This document shows positions 30,285-41,069 of a DNA stretch of 64,000 nucleotides, in pieces. Position 1 is the first letter of the stretch. Every line of letters begins with the position of its first letter. The translations under genes and the position numbers were made by a program. The notes below the pieces were generated by a model that saw only the letters and a program-made list of their open reading frames with translations, had not been told where the DNA came from and did not search any database. This DNA is from Legionella sp. PATHC032 (GTDB taxonomy: Bacteria; Pseudomonadota; Gammaproteobacteria; Legionellales; Legionellaceae): assembly GCF_026191185.1 (NCBI RefSeq), contig NZ_JAPHOV010000001.1:3315206-3379205 (forward strand), in the 5' to 3' direction.

Positions 30285-30546
30285 ATATCAAATCCTTTAA
30301 ATCAGATCAATCCATCCTATGCCCCATATTAATCAGAAATAGTCAAGAAGTTCAAGTATAATTTTCATACAAAATAACACTTGACTAGAAACAGACTACA
30401 CATCTTGCACACACAATGAGTTACAAATGAAAATTTGCCTTATTTTTGGACAGAATGATGACATCCAAATCATCGCTTCAATTAAGCATTCAGAATTATC
30501 TTATATTGCCCAAGGCAATCAAGGTTTGTTGACAGAAGCTCTATGA

Positions 30547-32076
30547 TTAGGGCGAAATTGTAATTAACTCCGGAGAATCAATGGCAGTTAACACCTCTTT
30601 ATTTAAGGTTCTTATGACTTCTCCAGATGGACTTTGGTTAAAAAACCAATAATTGCCAGTAGCGCTTTCCTTTAAATCATTAGCAAAACCCAAGGTCAGT
30701 GCTGTAATGATAATATTAGCTATAACAACTAAAACTTTATGTATGATTGACTTTATTTCAGGGTCAACAATACTTAATATTTCCTTTTCCGCACTTTTCA
30801 TCTTAATGTGCAGGTCGACACCTGATTTTGTTATGCCATCATAAGCAATGCTGTAAAGTGTTTGCCTGTATTTTTCATCAGCACGCTGCCAATTTCCAAC
30901 TTTATCTTTATCAAGAGATGATTTTCGTAATCGTTCATGTATGTCCTTACATTTTTCCTCCACTCTCATAATGACATACCTAAAACGGCTGGAATTGATA
31001 TTGTTTTCTTCGCCTGTAAATGCAATGATTTCTTTCTTAAACCCAAGGTCTTGCATCTGCTGAACACAAATAAATCGTTCACGCAACCTCCTTGCCAAAG
31101 CCAGTAAATTGGTGTCTTTAATTTGTAAAAGTGCCTTTCCCTGGGTAACAACTCCTTTTTGAGCTCCTACATATAAAAGTTCAATTAAAGCTTTTCTATG
31201 AGAGAGCGATTCGATTTTAGCGAGCCCTGGCAAAAACAAGCGTAGCAATTGTCCTGTTTTATTGTTTTTTAGTGCCAAACGATAAGCATAATCATTGGCA
31301 ACCCCTGCTTCTTTCAAGACTTTAAAGGATTTCCCTAATGCATCCAGGTCATCCAAATTCAATTGGGATAAATCAGATTTACGCAAATTATAGGCTTTAA
31401 ATTGTTCGGAGTAATGATATAAAATGGATTCCTGCTGGTGTTTTTTGGGATCCAGAGCCAGTTTTTTTAGCTGTTTTATAGAAATGGTTTTTGTTTTATC
31501 TAATGCTATCAAGGTTTCAGCCAGCATTGGGTAATGGCTGGTAGCATGAACAATGTCTTGTATTTCTTTAATCGATAAACTCCCCTTGACCCAAAATATA
31601 AGACATAATTTTCTGCAATGATCATTTGCTAAAGTATTAATGAATTTTAGTTGCTCTCTCTTTTCCTGGTGGGCTAATAATTCAGGGATATCTTGAGTTA
31701 GGCCAAAATCGACGAGGGCATGAAGTGAGCGATAATACGCTTCATCAAATAAGAGCTCTTTCATCTCACTTAAAGTGAAATTTTTCTGTATTAGAAAAGG
31801 AATTAATTTGATTTGGATATCATCCCACATCAATGCGCTTAATTGCTTTATTAACTCATGATCTTGCAATAAATAACGATTTTCTTCCAAAGTATTTTCT
31901 TCATAAAATACAATAATCATTTGCAAAATACTTTTATACAGATTTTCCTCAGAGTTAAAAGGAACTGCTTCAAGCTCCTTCTTTAATCTGCTTTCTTCCG
32001 ACAATAAATCTTTTTCCATTGCGGGAGTCAAACGAAGTTTGTATTGTTTTACCAACTCCTGTGCTGTGATACTCAT
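30547..32076 (-). CDS. Hypothetical effector-like protein, 509 aa
   Basis: A helical, Leu-rich protein with charged repeats over residues 1-430 and one hydrophobic segment near 440-462 (VLVVIANIIITALTLGFAND), followed by TGNYWFFNQSPSGE. From memory, similar C-terminal blocks (a hydrophobic hairpin, then a T-G-x-x-x-FF-x-x-x-S segment) recur in many Legionella Dot/Icm substrates. No catalytic motif is recognised. It has its own leader region with inverted repeats upstream. Confidence 0.6.
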   Translation of the reverse strand: MSITAQELVKQYKLRLTPAMEKDLLSEESRLKKELEAVPFNSEENLYKSILQMIIVFYEENTLEENRYLLQDHELIKQLSALMWDDIQIKLIPFLIQKNFTLSEMKELLFDEAYYRSLHALVDFGLTQDIPELLAHQEKREQLKFINTLANDHCRKLCLIFWVKGSLSIKEIQDIVHATSHYPMLAETLIALDKTKTISIKQLKKLALDPKKHQQESILYHYSEQFKAYNLRKSDLSQLNLDDLDALGKSFKVLKEAGVANDYAYRLALKNNKTGQLLRLFLPGLAKIESLSHRKALIELLYVGAQKGVVTQGKALLQIKDTNLLALARRLRERFICVQQMQDLGFKKEIIAFTGEENNINSSRFRYVIMRVEEKCKDIHERLRKSSLDKDKVGNWQRADEKYRQTLYSIAYDGITKSGVDLHIKMKSAEKEILSIVDPEIKSIIHKVLVVIANIIITALTLGFANDLKESATGNYWFFNQSPSGEVIRTLNKEVLTAIDSPELITISP

Positions 32077-32300
32077 TGGAAGTTAACCTCTTGTTCATTT
32101 ACTAATTAACCCTATTTAATTGAGATAGGGTAATAAGATTATTTTTTGGATCAAAATTTGGTTATTTTGAACGATACACAAATATTATCAAAACTACAAA
32201 ATGTAAATATTATAACCAATTTTGCGGCAAATGGGGATTTTTTTTAAAAATAAATTGAGTTTTATTCGATCTCTGTTTTTTAAGAATAACTTACACAACG
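32077..32300. other. Intergenic region with inverted repeats upstream of 509-aa gene
   Basis: CCCTAT (32110-32115) pairs with ATAGGG (32125-32130). Farther up, 32152-32165 pairs with 32212-32224 (CAAAATT(T)GGTTAT) with a one-base bulge and a 46-nt AT-rich loop. These could form structure in the minus-strand leader of the 509-aa gene. Confidence 0.4.
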
Positions 32301-32528
32301 TTAAAACACCTTGACTCGAATACGGCTGATCCATTGGTAGCTATCCTCTAATAGCTCCAGCCCAGCCCTTTGTTGAACTGAGCTTTGTCCTTTAGAGTAC
32401 AGCAGCAAGCTCTCAATACTTGGAACAATTGCCTTGCCTAGCCAAAGTTCTTGAATAGAAAAACATCAATCTTCCCTAGCAATTCTCGCAGTTTCAAATA
32501 ACCTGCACTATTGAAGCCAAGCAACTTT
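32301..32528 (-). pseudogene. Decayed gene remnant with frameshift
   Basis: On the minus strand two overlapping frames read as coherent protein. One reads LLGFNSAGYLKLRELLGKID and then meets a stop; the other continues SIQELWLGKAIVPSIESLLL through WISRIRVKVF to a stop at 32301. A single-base shift near 32455 would join them into about 70 residues. No start codon or ribosome-binding site is evident. Base composition is less AT-rich than the flanks. The parent family is not recognised. Confidence 0.45.
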
Positions 32529-32532
32529 AAAA

Positions 32533-34194
32533 CTAGCCTTTATGCATCGGACAAACTACCCCCACCTCGGCAAATGCCTCGATAACAGGTGTTTTATCCC
32601 AATGCTTATCAATGGCTGCTTGAATGACACCACATGCAGCAAAATCATAGTATGCAATAGGAGACCAATAATTCATATTGGCATCAACCATGACCTGAAA
32701 GGCTTTTTGTATAGACCAGCCTGGTTTATGTGCTAATAAATAAAATGCTTTATTAAATACTCCGCTCGTTATATGCACATCTAACGCATCCTTATATTCA
32801 CTGGCGTGTCCTATAGACATTCCATCCTTGGCCGGATCATCCAAATAGCGAATAGGTTGTCCACTTTTCACAGCTTCACGTCCAATGGTCCAATCTTCAC
32901 CATCCCAATACCATGGATAATCTTTACGAAGATAATCTAACAATGCCATTGCCGCCATATCAGAGAAAGATTCATTGATACCCCCAGATTGCCCTTCATA
33001 CATCAATCCGGAATGCAAGGCAGTAAAATTGTGTGATAGTTCGTGCCCCAATACGCTCTGGGCAGGGGCTGTTAAAAATTCATCGCCATTACCAATTACA
33101 ATTTGCTGATGTGCCAGAACTACCCCATCAAGACTGATGGTTGGTACTGCAAAAGCGTTATCCATATCACCGAGATGCGTGTAAGCTCGTATAGGCAAAT
33201 CATCACCTATTGGACGATTAACACCATAAACTTTTTGGTACATGTCTAACGTTTGTTGGGCAAAATACATTGTATCGTTGACTGGAGAAAAAGCATAATT
33301 AACAGGACCGGTTCTGCCATCAGCGTAGTTTAAAAACAAATTGGTTTCATCGCATGGATAGGAAAAAGCACTTAAATTCAGTACAGATTCTGTAAATGTG
33401 GTAATTGGGAAGAACTCATATCCTATATTATTATTTTCCAAATTCATTACTTTTATGGATTCATTTTCAACACGACAGAAGCCATCTTTAACATGAACAT
33501 CAAACCTCCCTAAAGAGGGGAGCCCAGGCAAGGCATTACCATGCTGAAACATTCCCTGACGATAAGGGAGAGGAAAAGCATTACCACCTAATCCCTGGCC
33601 AATTCTTTCATGACGCACCTCATCCCATTGCTTCAAAATCTCACCGCTATTGGCATCAATAAGATAATTAGGCGCATTGACAAATTTTTTTTCACTATTG
33701 GAATAGTAAGACAAATGATAGGCCAAATGAGCTTTATTTCCTTTATCTATATATATAACTTTTTTAATGTTTTTAAATTTAACCGGATCAGTTATCTTTC
33801 CAAGAATTTTTTGTTCTATATCATTCGGGCTCAATTTTCCATCAATAGAATGAATATCCTGTTCTATTCCTGTAATATTCATACCTGTTACAGTTTCTTT
33901 GGCACCATCTTTTGAATGGAAAATGACCTGATAACCCCAAACCGGAATCCCCTTGTAGGTTATTTGATAACGAGCATGCCTGGTCGAGCTGTCAGAATTA
34001 TTTTGTAACTCCAGTTTATAATCACTTTGCTGCCCCTTTGCAGTTTGCAATAATCCTTGTTTCTTAAAAGGATGGGCTTGCATAAATTGCGGTAATGCTT
34101 TCGTTGATTCACCCCATACGATCGCTTGAGTTGCAGCGTTTACAGAGGAAACAACTATTGAAATGACAAATAATAAAACAATCCGTTTTTTCAT
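32533..34194 (-). CDS. Secreted M4-family (thermolysin-like) zinc metalloprotease
   Basis: The precursor has a Sec signal peptide (MKKRIVLLFVISIVVSSVNA), an N-terminal FTP/PepSY-type propeptide, and an M4 catalytic domain. HELSH (384-388) and the Glu of GGINESFSD (408) bind zinc; the later HITSGVFNKAFYLL holds the transition-state His. It is a relative of the Legionella ProA/Msp protease and pseudolysins, probably exported by type II secretion. The start at 34194 is chosen over the frame start at 34218 because AGGAT lies 7 nt upstream and the signal peptide begins there. Confidence 0.88.
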   Translation of the reverse strand: MKKRIVLLFVISIVVSSVNAATQAIVWGESTKALPQFMQAHPFKKQGLLQTAKGQQSDYKLELQNNSDSSTRHARYQITYKGIPVWGYQVIFHSKDGAKETVTGMNITGIEQDIHSIDGKLSPNDIEQKILGKITDPVKFKNIKKVIYIDKGNKAHLAYHLSYYSNSEKKFVNAPNYLIDANSGEILKQWDEVRHERIGQGLGGNAFPLPYRQGMFQHGNALPGLPSLGRFDVHVKDGFCRVENESIKVMNLENNNIGYEFFPITTFTESVLNLSAFSYPCDETNLFLNYADGRTGPVNYAFSPVNDTMYFAQQTLDMYQKVYGVNRPIGDDLPIRAYTHLGDMDNAFAVPTISLDGVVLAHQQIVIGNGDEFLTAPAQSVLGHELSHNFTALHSGLMYEGQSGGINESFSDMAAMALLDYLRKDYPWYWDGEDWTIGREAVKSGQPIRYLDDPAKDGMSIGHASEYKDALDVHITSGVFNKAFYLLAHKPGWSIQKAFQVMVDANMNYWSPIAYYDFAACGVIQAAIDKHWDKTPVIEAFAEVGVVCPMHKG

Positions 34195-34444
34195 AATATC
34201 ATCCTGATTTTTTGTCAAAACTTCATCCTGCTACAAATTCGAGAAAAAAACAATCAGAAGACACAAATTACGATAAAATTTCATTTTTTTATATCTAGAA
34301 TAACAATTTATACTCAACTTTTCATTTCAAACGATTTCTCTGATTCTGATAATATCCGATCAATTCAGACTGATAATTTAGCAAGACAATAAATTAATTT
34401 TCATTATAATAAGAAAACGAGCTGGGTCAGACATTGGTTTCACT

Positions 34445-35299
34445 ATGAATTTCAATATTATTGGTGCTGGGCGTCTGGGTAAAAATTTAGGCATAGCAAT
34501 GTCTGTTAATCAGATTGCCTCTTTAAATTCTATTTGTAACTCAAATTTAGCAAGCGCCAGGATAGCCTGTGACCAAATCGGATTTGGCAATGCAGTAGGT
34601 AAAATAGCTGACCTTTCCAAAGCAGATATTACATGGATAACCTGCAGAGACGACTCCATTTCGGACGTAGTATCGATATTGGACGATATTCAGATATTAA
34701 AAAAAGGTAGCCTGGTAATTCACTGCAGTGGAGCTCTTAATTCAAGCGTGCTTCTTCCTCTGAAAAAACAGGGCTGTTATATTGCAAGTGTGCATCCCTT
34801 GAAAGCATTCCGAGCTAATTCATTAGACTCCAATGCGTTTAAACAAGTCCATTGCGTAATAGAGGGGGATTATAAGGCGTGTCGTTGGCTTAGGTCTGCT
34901 TTTGAGAAACTGGAAGCCAGCATTATCACAATTCAACCTGAAATGAAGGCAATTTATCATGCTGCGGCAACGATTGCTTCTAATTATTTGGTGACCTTAG
35001 CTTCATATAGTGAAAAGTTACTTTTACAAGCGGGAATACAACAAGCGCAATCAAGAAAAATGATATGTGATCTCATGCGCAGTAATATTGTTAACTTGAA
35101 TCAAGCAGATAGCATAATAAGTGCTTTAACAGGTCCTTTGGCAAGAGGAGATATGCAAACCATTTCCTTGCATCTTGAAGGAATAGATAATAGTGAAATC
35201 AAGAGCTTATATAAAAACATGGCGCTAGCCACCCTGCCTTTGTTAGATTTATCATTAGATAGAAAAGAAACCTTAAGAAAAACTCTTGAGAAAGAATAA
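34445..35299 (+). CDS. Rossmann-fold DUF2520 oxidoreductase-like protein
   Basis: An N-terminal NAD(P)-binding motif, IIGAGRLGKNLG (residues 5-16), is followed by a helical C-terminal domain with YHAAATIASNYLVTL, the layout of the Rossmann-like plus DUF2520 family. The family resembles ketopantoate and 6-phosphogluconate dehydrogenases, but no substrate is established. It is monocistronic and convergent with parC; a parS-like site lies between them. Confidence 0.8.
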   Translation: MNFNIIGAGRLGKNLGIAMSVNQIASLNSICNSNLASARIACDQIGFGNAVGKIADLSKADITWITCRDDSISDVVSILDDIQILKKGSLVIHCSGALNSSVLLPLKKQGCYIASVHPLKAFRANSLDSNAFKQVHCVIEGDYKACRWLRSAFEKLEASIITIQPEMKAIYHAAATIASNYLVTLASYSEKLLLQAGIQQAQSRKMICDLMRSNIVNLNQADSIISALTGPLARGDMQTISLHLEGIDNSEIKSLYKNMALATLPLLDLSLDRKETLRKTLEKE

Positions 35300-35369
35300 C
35301 GTTGCATTCAATTAACTCTAAGCTAACTCTGTGCGTTATTCTGTTTGATTTTAAGTTATCACTTAAAGG

Positions 35370-35385
35370 TGTTTCACGGGAAACA
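35370..35385. promoter_or_regulatory. parS: parS-like ParB binding site
   Basis: TGTTTCACGGGAAACA differs from the consensus parS TGTTTCACGTGAAACA by one base. It is intergenic, between convergent DUF2520 and parC genes. It lies about 28 kb from the predicted oriC, where chromosomal parS sites are normally found. Confidence 0.8.
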
Positions 35386-35405
35386 TAAAGCCACTAACCG
35401 CCATG

Positions 35406-37661
35406 TTACTCTGATTGAATAACATGCAATTGAGTAACATTTTGTAAACCTCTCGGTAACCGGTTTCCTCTCCGACCCCTTTCACCTTTATAGTGAGTCA
35501 AGTCCTCACCTTTCAGAGTAAAATGCCGCTTACCCGCATGAACCGTCAGCGAATCATTCGTTGTTAAAACTTGCATATCAACTATATATTCTTCTCGTGA
35601 GACCGCTTTAGCAGCAGGAATACTGATCAATTTGTTCCCTTTTCCACGAGATAATTCGGGCAACTCCTCAAGAGAAAAAATCAGTAAACGCCCTACATTA
35701 GTCGCACAAGCCACAAATAATTGCTCTCTGTTTGGTATTAGCCTTGGCGGTAATATACGACTGTTTTCACTTAATTTGATACATGCCTTTCCATTACGAT
35801 TTTTTACATATAAATCTTCAATTTTAGCGATAAAGCCGTATCCGGAATCGGTAGCTAGTAATACTTTTTGTTCAGGCTCTCCGCCAACAATTGCTTCAAA
35901 TAATACTCCTTCAGCAGGATTTAATTTTCCAGTCAAAGGCTCACCTTGGCCACGTGCCGAGGGCAATGCATGTCCTGGAAGTGAATAAACCTTTCCCTCT
36001 CCATCAAAAAATAAAACTTGCTGATTAGTGCGAGCAAATGTTTGGGCTTTGAATTCATCCCCAGCTTTATAGCTGAGCTCTTTGCCATCCACATCATGAC
36101 CCTTCGCAGCTCTAACCCATCCATTTTTAGACAATACAACCGTAATAGACTCATTAGGTAAAATATCCTCTTCCTTTAATGCCTGAGAGTCTTCCCTTGC
36201 AATAATGGGAGAACGGCGTGAATCACCAAATTCATCTCGATCTTTCATTATCTCTTCTTTTACCAATTCTTTTAAGAGAGAATGGCTGGCCAGTATTTTT
36301 TGTAAAGTATCACGTTCATCAGACAGGTCATCTAGTTCACCGCGCAATTTGATCTCTTCCAGTTTGGCTAAATGACGCAGTTTCATTTCCAATATTGCTT
36401 CGGCTTGTCGTTCGGTTAAGTTAAATCGTGAAATTAATCCTTGTTTTGGCTGCTCATGCTCTCTAATGATTGCTATGACTTCATCTATATTAAGATAGGC
36501 AATAAGCAATCCTTCAAGAATATGAATACGCTCCAATACCTTCTCTAATCTGAACTGAAGGCGCCTTTTTACCGTGGAAAGTCTAAAATCCAACCATTCA
36601 GTCAAAATAGTTAACAACCCCTTAACCCTTGGCTTACCATCAAGCCCAATCATATTAAAGTTAACTCGATAGCTACGTTCTAAATCCGTGGTAGCAAATA
36701 AATGAGACATTAAACTTTCTATATCTACTCGATTAGAGCGGGGGATAATAACCAAACGGGTTGGATGCTCGTGATCAGATTCATCACGTAAATCTTCAAC
36801 CATCGGTAATTTTTTCTGTTGCATCTGCAGCGCGATTTGCTCCATTACCCTGGCTCCGGATACCTGATAAGGCAAAGCGGTTATAACGATGTTTTCTTTT
36901 TCTTGAATATAAATCGCTCGCATTTTAATTGAGCCATTACCGGACTCATACATAGTCCTGATTGTTTCACTTGGACTAATAATTTCTGCTTCTGTTGGGA
37001 AATCAGGACCTTTAATATATTCACAAATAGCCTTAATATCAGCTTCGGGGTTATCCAGCAGATGAATACACGCATTAGCTACTTCAGTTAAATTGTGTGG
37101 AAGAATATCTGAAGCCATACCTACAGCTATGCCAGTTGCACCATTCAATAAAATATTAGGCAAACGAGCTGGCAGTAGGGCTGGCTCTTGCAAAGTACCA
37201 TCAAAATTATCTACCCAATCCACTGTCCCTTGTAGCAATTCCCCAAGTAACACATCGGCATAAAGAGATAATCTTGCTTCTGTATACCTCATTGCAGCGA
37301 ATGATTTGGGATCGTCCGGGGAGCCCCAATTTCCCTGTCCATCCACAAAAGGATAACGATATGAAAAAGGCTGAGCCATTAAGACCATAGCTTCATAGCA
37401 TGCGCTATCACCATGAGGATGGAATTTACCAAGAACATCCCCTACTGTTCGTGCTGATTTTTTATATTTTGCTGTAGCTTTCAGACCCAACTCAGACATA
37501 GCATAAACGATTCTACGCTGAACAGGCTTAAGTCCATCTGCGATGCTCGGTAATGCTCTGTCCAAAATGACATACATTGAGTAATCAAGATAAGCTTTTT
37601 CTGTAAACTCAGTAAGTGGTTTTCTTTCAGTCACTTCATTCATATTGGGTATTTTCTTCAT
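35406..37661 (-). CDS. parC: DNA topoisomerase IV subunit A
   Basis: ParC is the DNA-cleaving subunit of topoisomerase IV, which decatenates daughter chromosomes. The catalytic Tyr is in [10 protein letters not shown], and the quinolone-resistance region reads [14 protein letters not shown] with Ser and Glu at the positions of E. coli Ser80 and Glu84, i.e. wild-type. If the second Met (codon 7) is the start, residue numbers equal those of E. coli. Neither start has a strong ribosome-binding site. The C-terminal beta-pinwheel domain follows, including [10 protein letters not shown] at the end. parE is not adjacent. Confidence 0.96.
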   Translation of the reverse strand: MKKIPNMNEVTERKPLTEFTEKAYLDYSMYVILDRALPSIADGLKPVQRRIVYAMSELGLKATAKYKKSARTVGDVLGKFHPHGDSACYEAMVLMAQPFSYRYPFVDGQGNWGSPDDPKSFAAMRYTEARLSLYADVLLGELLQGTVDWVDNFDGTLQEPALLPARLPNILLNGATGIAVGMASDILPHNLTEVANACIHLLDNPEADIKAICEYIKGPDFPTEAEIISPSETIRTMYESGNGSIKMRAIYIQEKENIVITALPYQVSGARVMEQIALQMQQKKLPMVEDLRDESDHEHPTRLVIIPRSNRVDIESLMSHLFATTDLERSYRVNFNMIGLDGKPRVKGLLTILTEWLDFRLSTVKRRLQFRLEKVLERIHILEGLLIAYLNIDEVIAIIREHEQPKQGLISRFNLTERQAEAILEMKLRHLAKLEEIKLRGELDDLSDERDTLQKILASHSLLKELVKEEIMKDRDEFGDSRRSPIIAREDSQALKEEDILPNESITVVLSKNGWVRAAKGHDVDGKELSYKAGDEFKAQTFARTNQQVLFFDGEGKVYSLPGHALPSARGQGEPLTGKLNPAEGVLFEAIVGGEPEQKVLLATDSGYGFIAKIEDLYVKNRNGKACIKLSENSRILPPRLIPNREQLFVACATNVGRLLIFSLEELPELSRGKGNKLISIPAAKAVSREEYIVDMQVLTTNDSLTVHAGKRHFTLKGEDLTHYKGERGRRGNRLPRGLQNVTQLHVIQSE

Positions 37662-38204
37662 GTATTAATTGCTATCCATCATCGTAGTGAATCATATAAG
37701 ACAATGCAAAACAATTTTAACAGAATATTCATGCTGTTAGAATTATAATCATCGTTTATCTGTGTATAACTTTACATCCCATTTACTTCATCTTTATAGA
37801 AAAAAATTAACTTATTGATTTTTATAGATATTTATTAATTAATTTTCGTTATATATCTTTGTATCCTGTGGATAACTATGTGAATGATAATAGAATAAAT
37901 AAGATAACTTGTTGTTAATTGCGAAGAATTTTTTATAAACCATGGGCTGATCTCTGCATTATGAATAAATTTTCAAATTTCAGTTGTAGTCACGTGATTT
38001 TTTTAATCACCAATTCTAGCTGATGTTGCTTTTCAACTATAACAGTGATGTACACACTGGATACCATGTGTAGGCCACTCTCAGATTACTGGAATTTTAC
38101 AAAATAATAGAGGGATACAGGGGATCAGAGTTATCACACTATTTTCTTGATGAATTGCACAGAAGGTTACTGCAACAAAATTACATTTACTAACAGAGTA
38201 GAGC
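37662..38204. other. AT-rich intergenic region with DnaA-box-like sites
   Basis: This gap between atpC and parC holds TGTGGATAA at 37867-37875, a perfect DnaA box, and TGTGTATAA at 37761-37769, which fits the relaxed consensus. The parC promoter must also lie here. No ORF with a good ribosome-binding site was seen. Confidence 0.45.
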
Positions 38205-38234
38205 ATGGGTTTCTTCTATCAGGAAGAAACCCAT
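38205..38234 (-). terminator. 12-bp perfect hairpin after atpC
   Basis: ATGGGTTTCTTC (38205-38216) pairs with GAAGAAACCCAT (38223-38234), loop 6 nt, 57 nt past the atpC stop. It is the likely 3' end of the ATP synthase operon, though the T-tract on the minus strand is weak. Confidence 0.6.
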
Positions 38235-38290
38235 TTTGCGGAAGAGTATAAATTATTCATAGCAAAGCAGTTTCAACAGGCTTGTAACTC

Positions 38291-38713
38291 TTACTTCATC
38301 TTTTTCCTGGTCTTTTGAATCGCTCGTATTTGAGCAACAGCTCTGGCTAATTCTGCTGCAGCAACGGAGTAATCAATATCACCTCCTTTACTGGCTATAG
38401 CAGCTTCAGCTTTAGCTTTAGCTGCCAAAGCAGCAGCTTCATCCAGATGTTCAGCTCGCTCTGCCACGTCAGCAAGAATTGTTACACAATGAGGCTGAAC
38501 TTCCAGCATTCCACCCTGCACGTAGTATATTTCCTGTGCACCACCTTGCAAAGTAATCCTAACCTCACCTGGCCTTAGTACGGTTAGTAATGGAGCATGG
38601 CCAGGAGTAATTCCAATTTCACCCAATTCTCCGGTTGCAACTACCATTTCCACCACACCAGAGAAAATTTCATGCTCTGCACTAACAATATCCAAGTGCG
38701 TTGTAATACTCAT
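38291..38713 (-). CDS. atpC: ATP synthase F1 subunit epsilon
   Basis: Epsilon sits on the central stalk with gamma and can inhibit ATP hydrolysis. The sequence starts MSITTHLDIVSAEHEIFSG and contains GELGITPGHAPLLT and GGMLEVQP, typical of AtpC, with a helical C-terminus. The ATG at 38713 matches homologue starts. An upstream ATG at 38728 overlaps the atpD stop as ATGA and would add five residues. It is the last gene of the operon. Confidence 0.95.
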   Translation of the reverse strand: MSITTHLDIVSAEHEIFSGVVEMVVATGELGEIGITPGHAPLLTVLRPGEVRITLQGGAQEIYYVQGGMLEVQPHCVTILADVAERAEHLDEAAALAAKAKAEAAIASKGGDIDYSVAAAELARAVAQIRAIQKTRKKMK

Positions 38714-38724
38714 ATTATCTTGCC

Positions 38725-40113
<1,389 letters not shown>

Positions 40114-40980
40114 TTATAAAGCGGCTGCGCCACCGACAATTTCTGCCAACTCTTGAGTAATGGCTGCTTGTCGGGCTTTGTTATAAGCCAATTGAAATTC
40201 TTTAATCAAATCACCAGCATTATCCGTTGCACTTTTCATTGCAATCATCTTTGCAGCTTGTTCACAGGCAATGTTTTCTACAACAGCTTGATACACTTGT
40301 AATTCAATATATCGCTCTAAAATTTCATCTAATAATTCTTTAGCTTCGGGCTCGTAAATATAGTCCCAATGATGACCCAATGTTTTTTTATCTTCTTCTG
40401 ATTTTGGTAACGGCAATAATTGTTTTACAAAAGGTTTTTGTGTCATTGTGTTAATGAATTCATTATAAACAATGTGCAAAGAATCAATGGTGCCATTGTA
40501 ATAAGCATCAAGCATTATTTTTACAACACCAATAAAATCATTGATGCTCGGTGTATCACCGAGGTGATCTATGGAACCTAATATGTTACCACCGACACGT
40601 CTGAAAAAAGCCTGGCCTTTTCTGCCGATAACAGCAATATCTACTTCCTTGCCCTGCTCTTGCCAACTACGAATAGTCCGAATTGTTTCGCGAAATAGAT
40701 TCGAGTTTAAACCACCACAAAGACCTCTGTCTGTGGTAACGACAATGATACCTATACGCTTAATTTCGCGCTCACTCATAAATGGGTGTCTGTACTCAGA
40801 TGCAGCTCGAGCAATATGCTTTATGACTTCATAGATTTTATTCGCATAAGGTTTAGAAGCGCGCATCCTTTCTTGCGTTTTGCGCATTTTGCTTGCAGCC
40901 ACCATTTCCATAGCTCGAGTAATTTTTCGAGTTTTATTAATACTCGAAATTTTTGAACGTATTTCTTTTGCTCCAGCCAT
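40114..40980 (-). CDS. atpG: ATP synthase F1 subunit gamma
   Basis: Gamma is the rotating central shaft. The protein starts [32 protein letters not shown] and ends with the helical [17 protein letters not shown], both family signatures. [13 protein letters not shown] is in the middle. It is 288 aa, as expected. It is separated from atpA by an 89-bp gap containing two hairpins, the widest gap inside the F1 genes. Confidence 0.96.
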   Translation of the reverse strand: MAGAKEIRSKISSINKTRKITRAMEMVAASKMRKTQERMRASKPYANKIYEVIKHIARAASEYRHPFMSEREIKRIGIIVVTTDRGLCGGLNSNLFRETIRTIRSWQEQGKEVDIAVIGRKGQAFFRRVGGNILGSIDHLGDTPSINDFIGVVKIMLDAYYNGTIDSLHIVYNEFINTMTQKPFVKQLLPLPKSEEDKKTLGHHWDYIYEPEAKELLDEILERYIELQVYQAVVENIACEQAAKMIAMKSATDNAGDLIKEFQLAYNKARQAAITQELAEIVGGAAAL

Positions 40981-41008
40981 CTTTCAATTCGCCTTAATTA
41001 GTTTTAGA

Positions 41009-41061
41009 GGCCATTACTTTGATACAATGGCCTTTGTGCCTCAAGGAGTTAACTCCTTGAG
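41009..41061 (-). promoter_or_regulatory. Two tandem hairpins between atpA and atpG
   Basis: CTCAAGGAG-TTAA-CTCCTTGAG (41040-41061) and GGCCATT (41009-41015) with AATGGCC (41026-41032) form two perfect stems in the atpA-atpG gap. Neither has a T-tract. They could protect the atpA 3' end from exonucleases or lower translation of atpG. Confidence 0.6.
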
Positions 41062-41069
41062 ACTATACT

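Noticed and set aside
30427..30546. 39-codon plus-strand ORF starting MKICLIFGQNDD
   Set aside because: No good ribosome-binding site, ends against the opposite gene, no family resemblance.
32080..32110. PmrA-like TTAAT repeats upstream of the 509-aa gene
   Set aside because: Core spacing is 10 bp rather than 11 and one core is mismatched.
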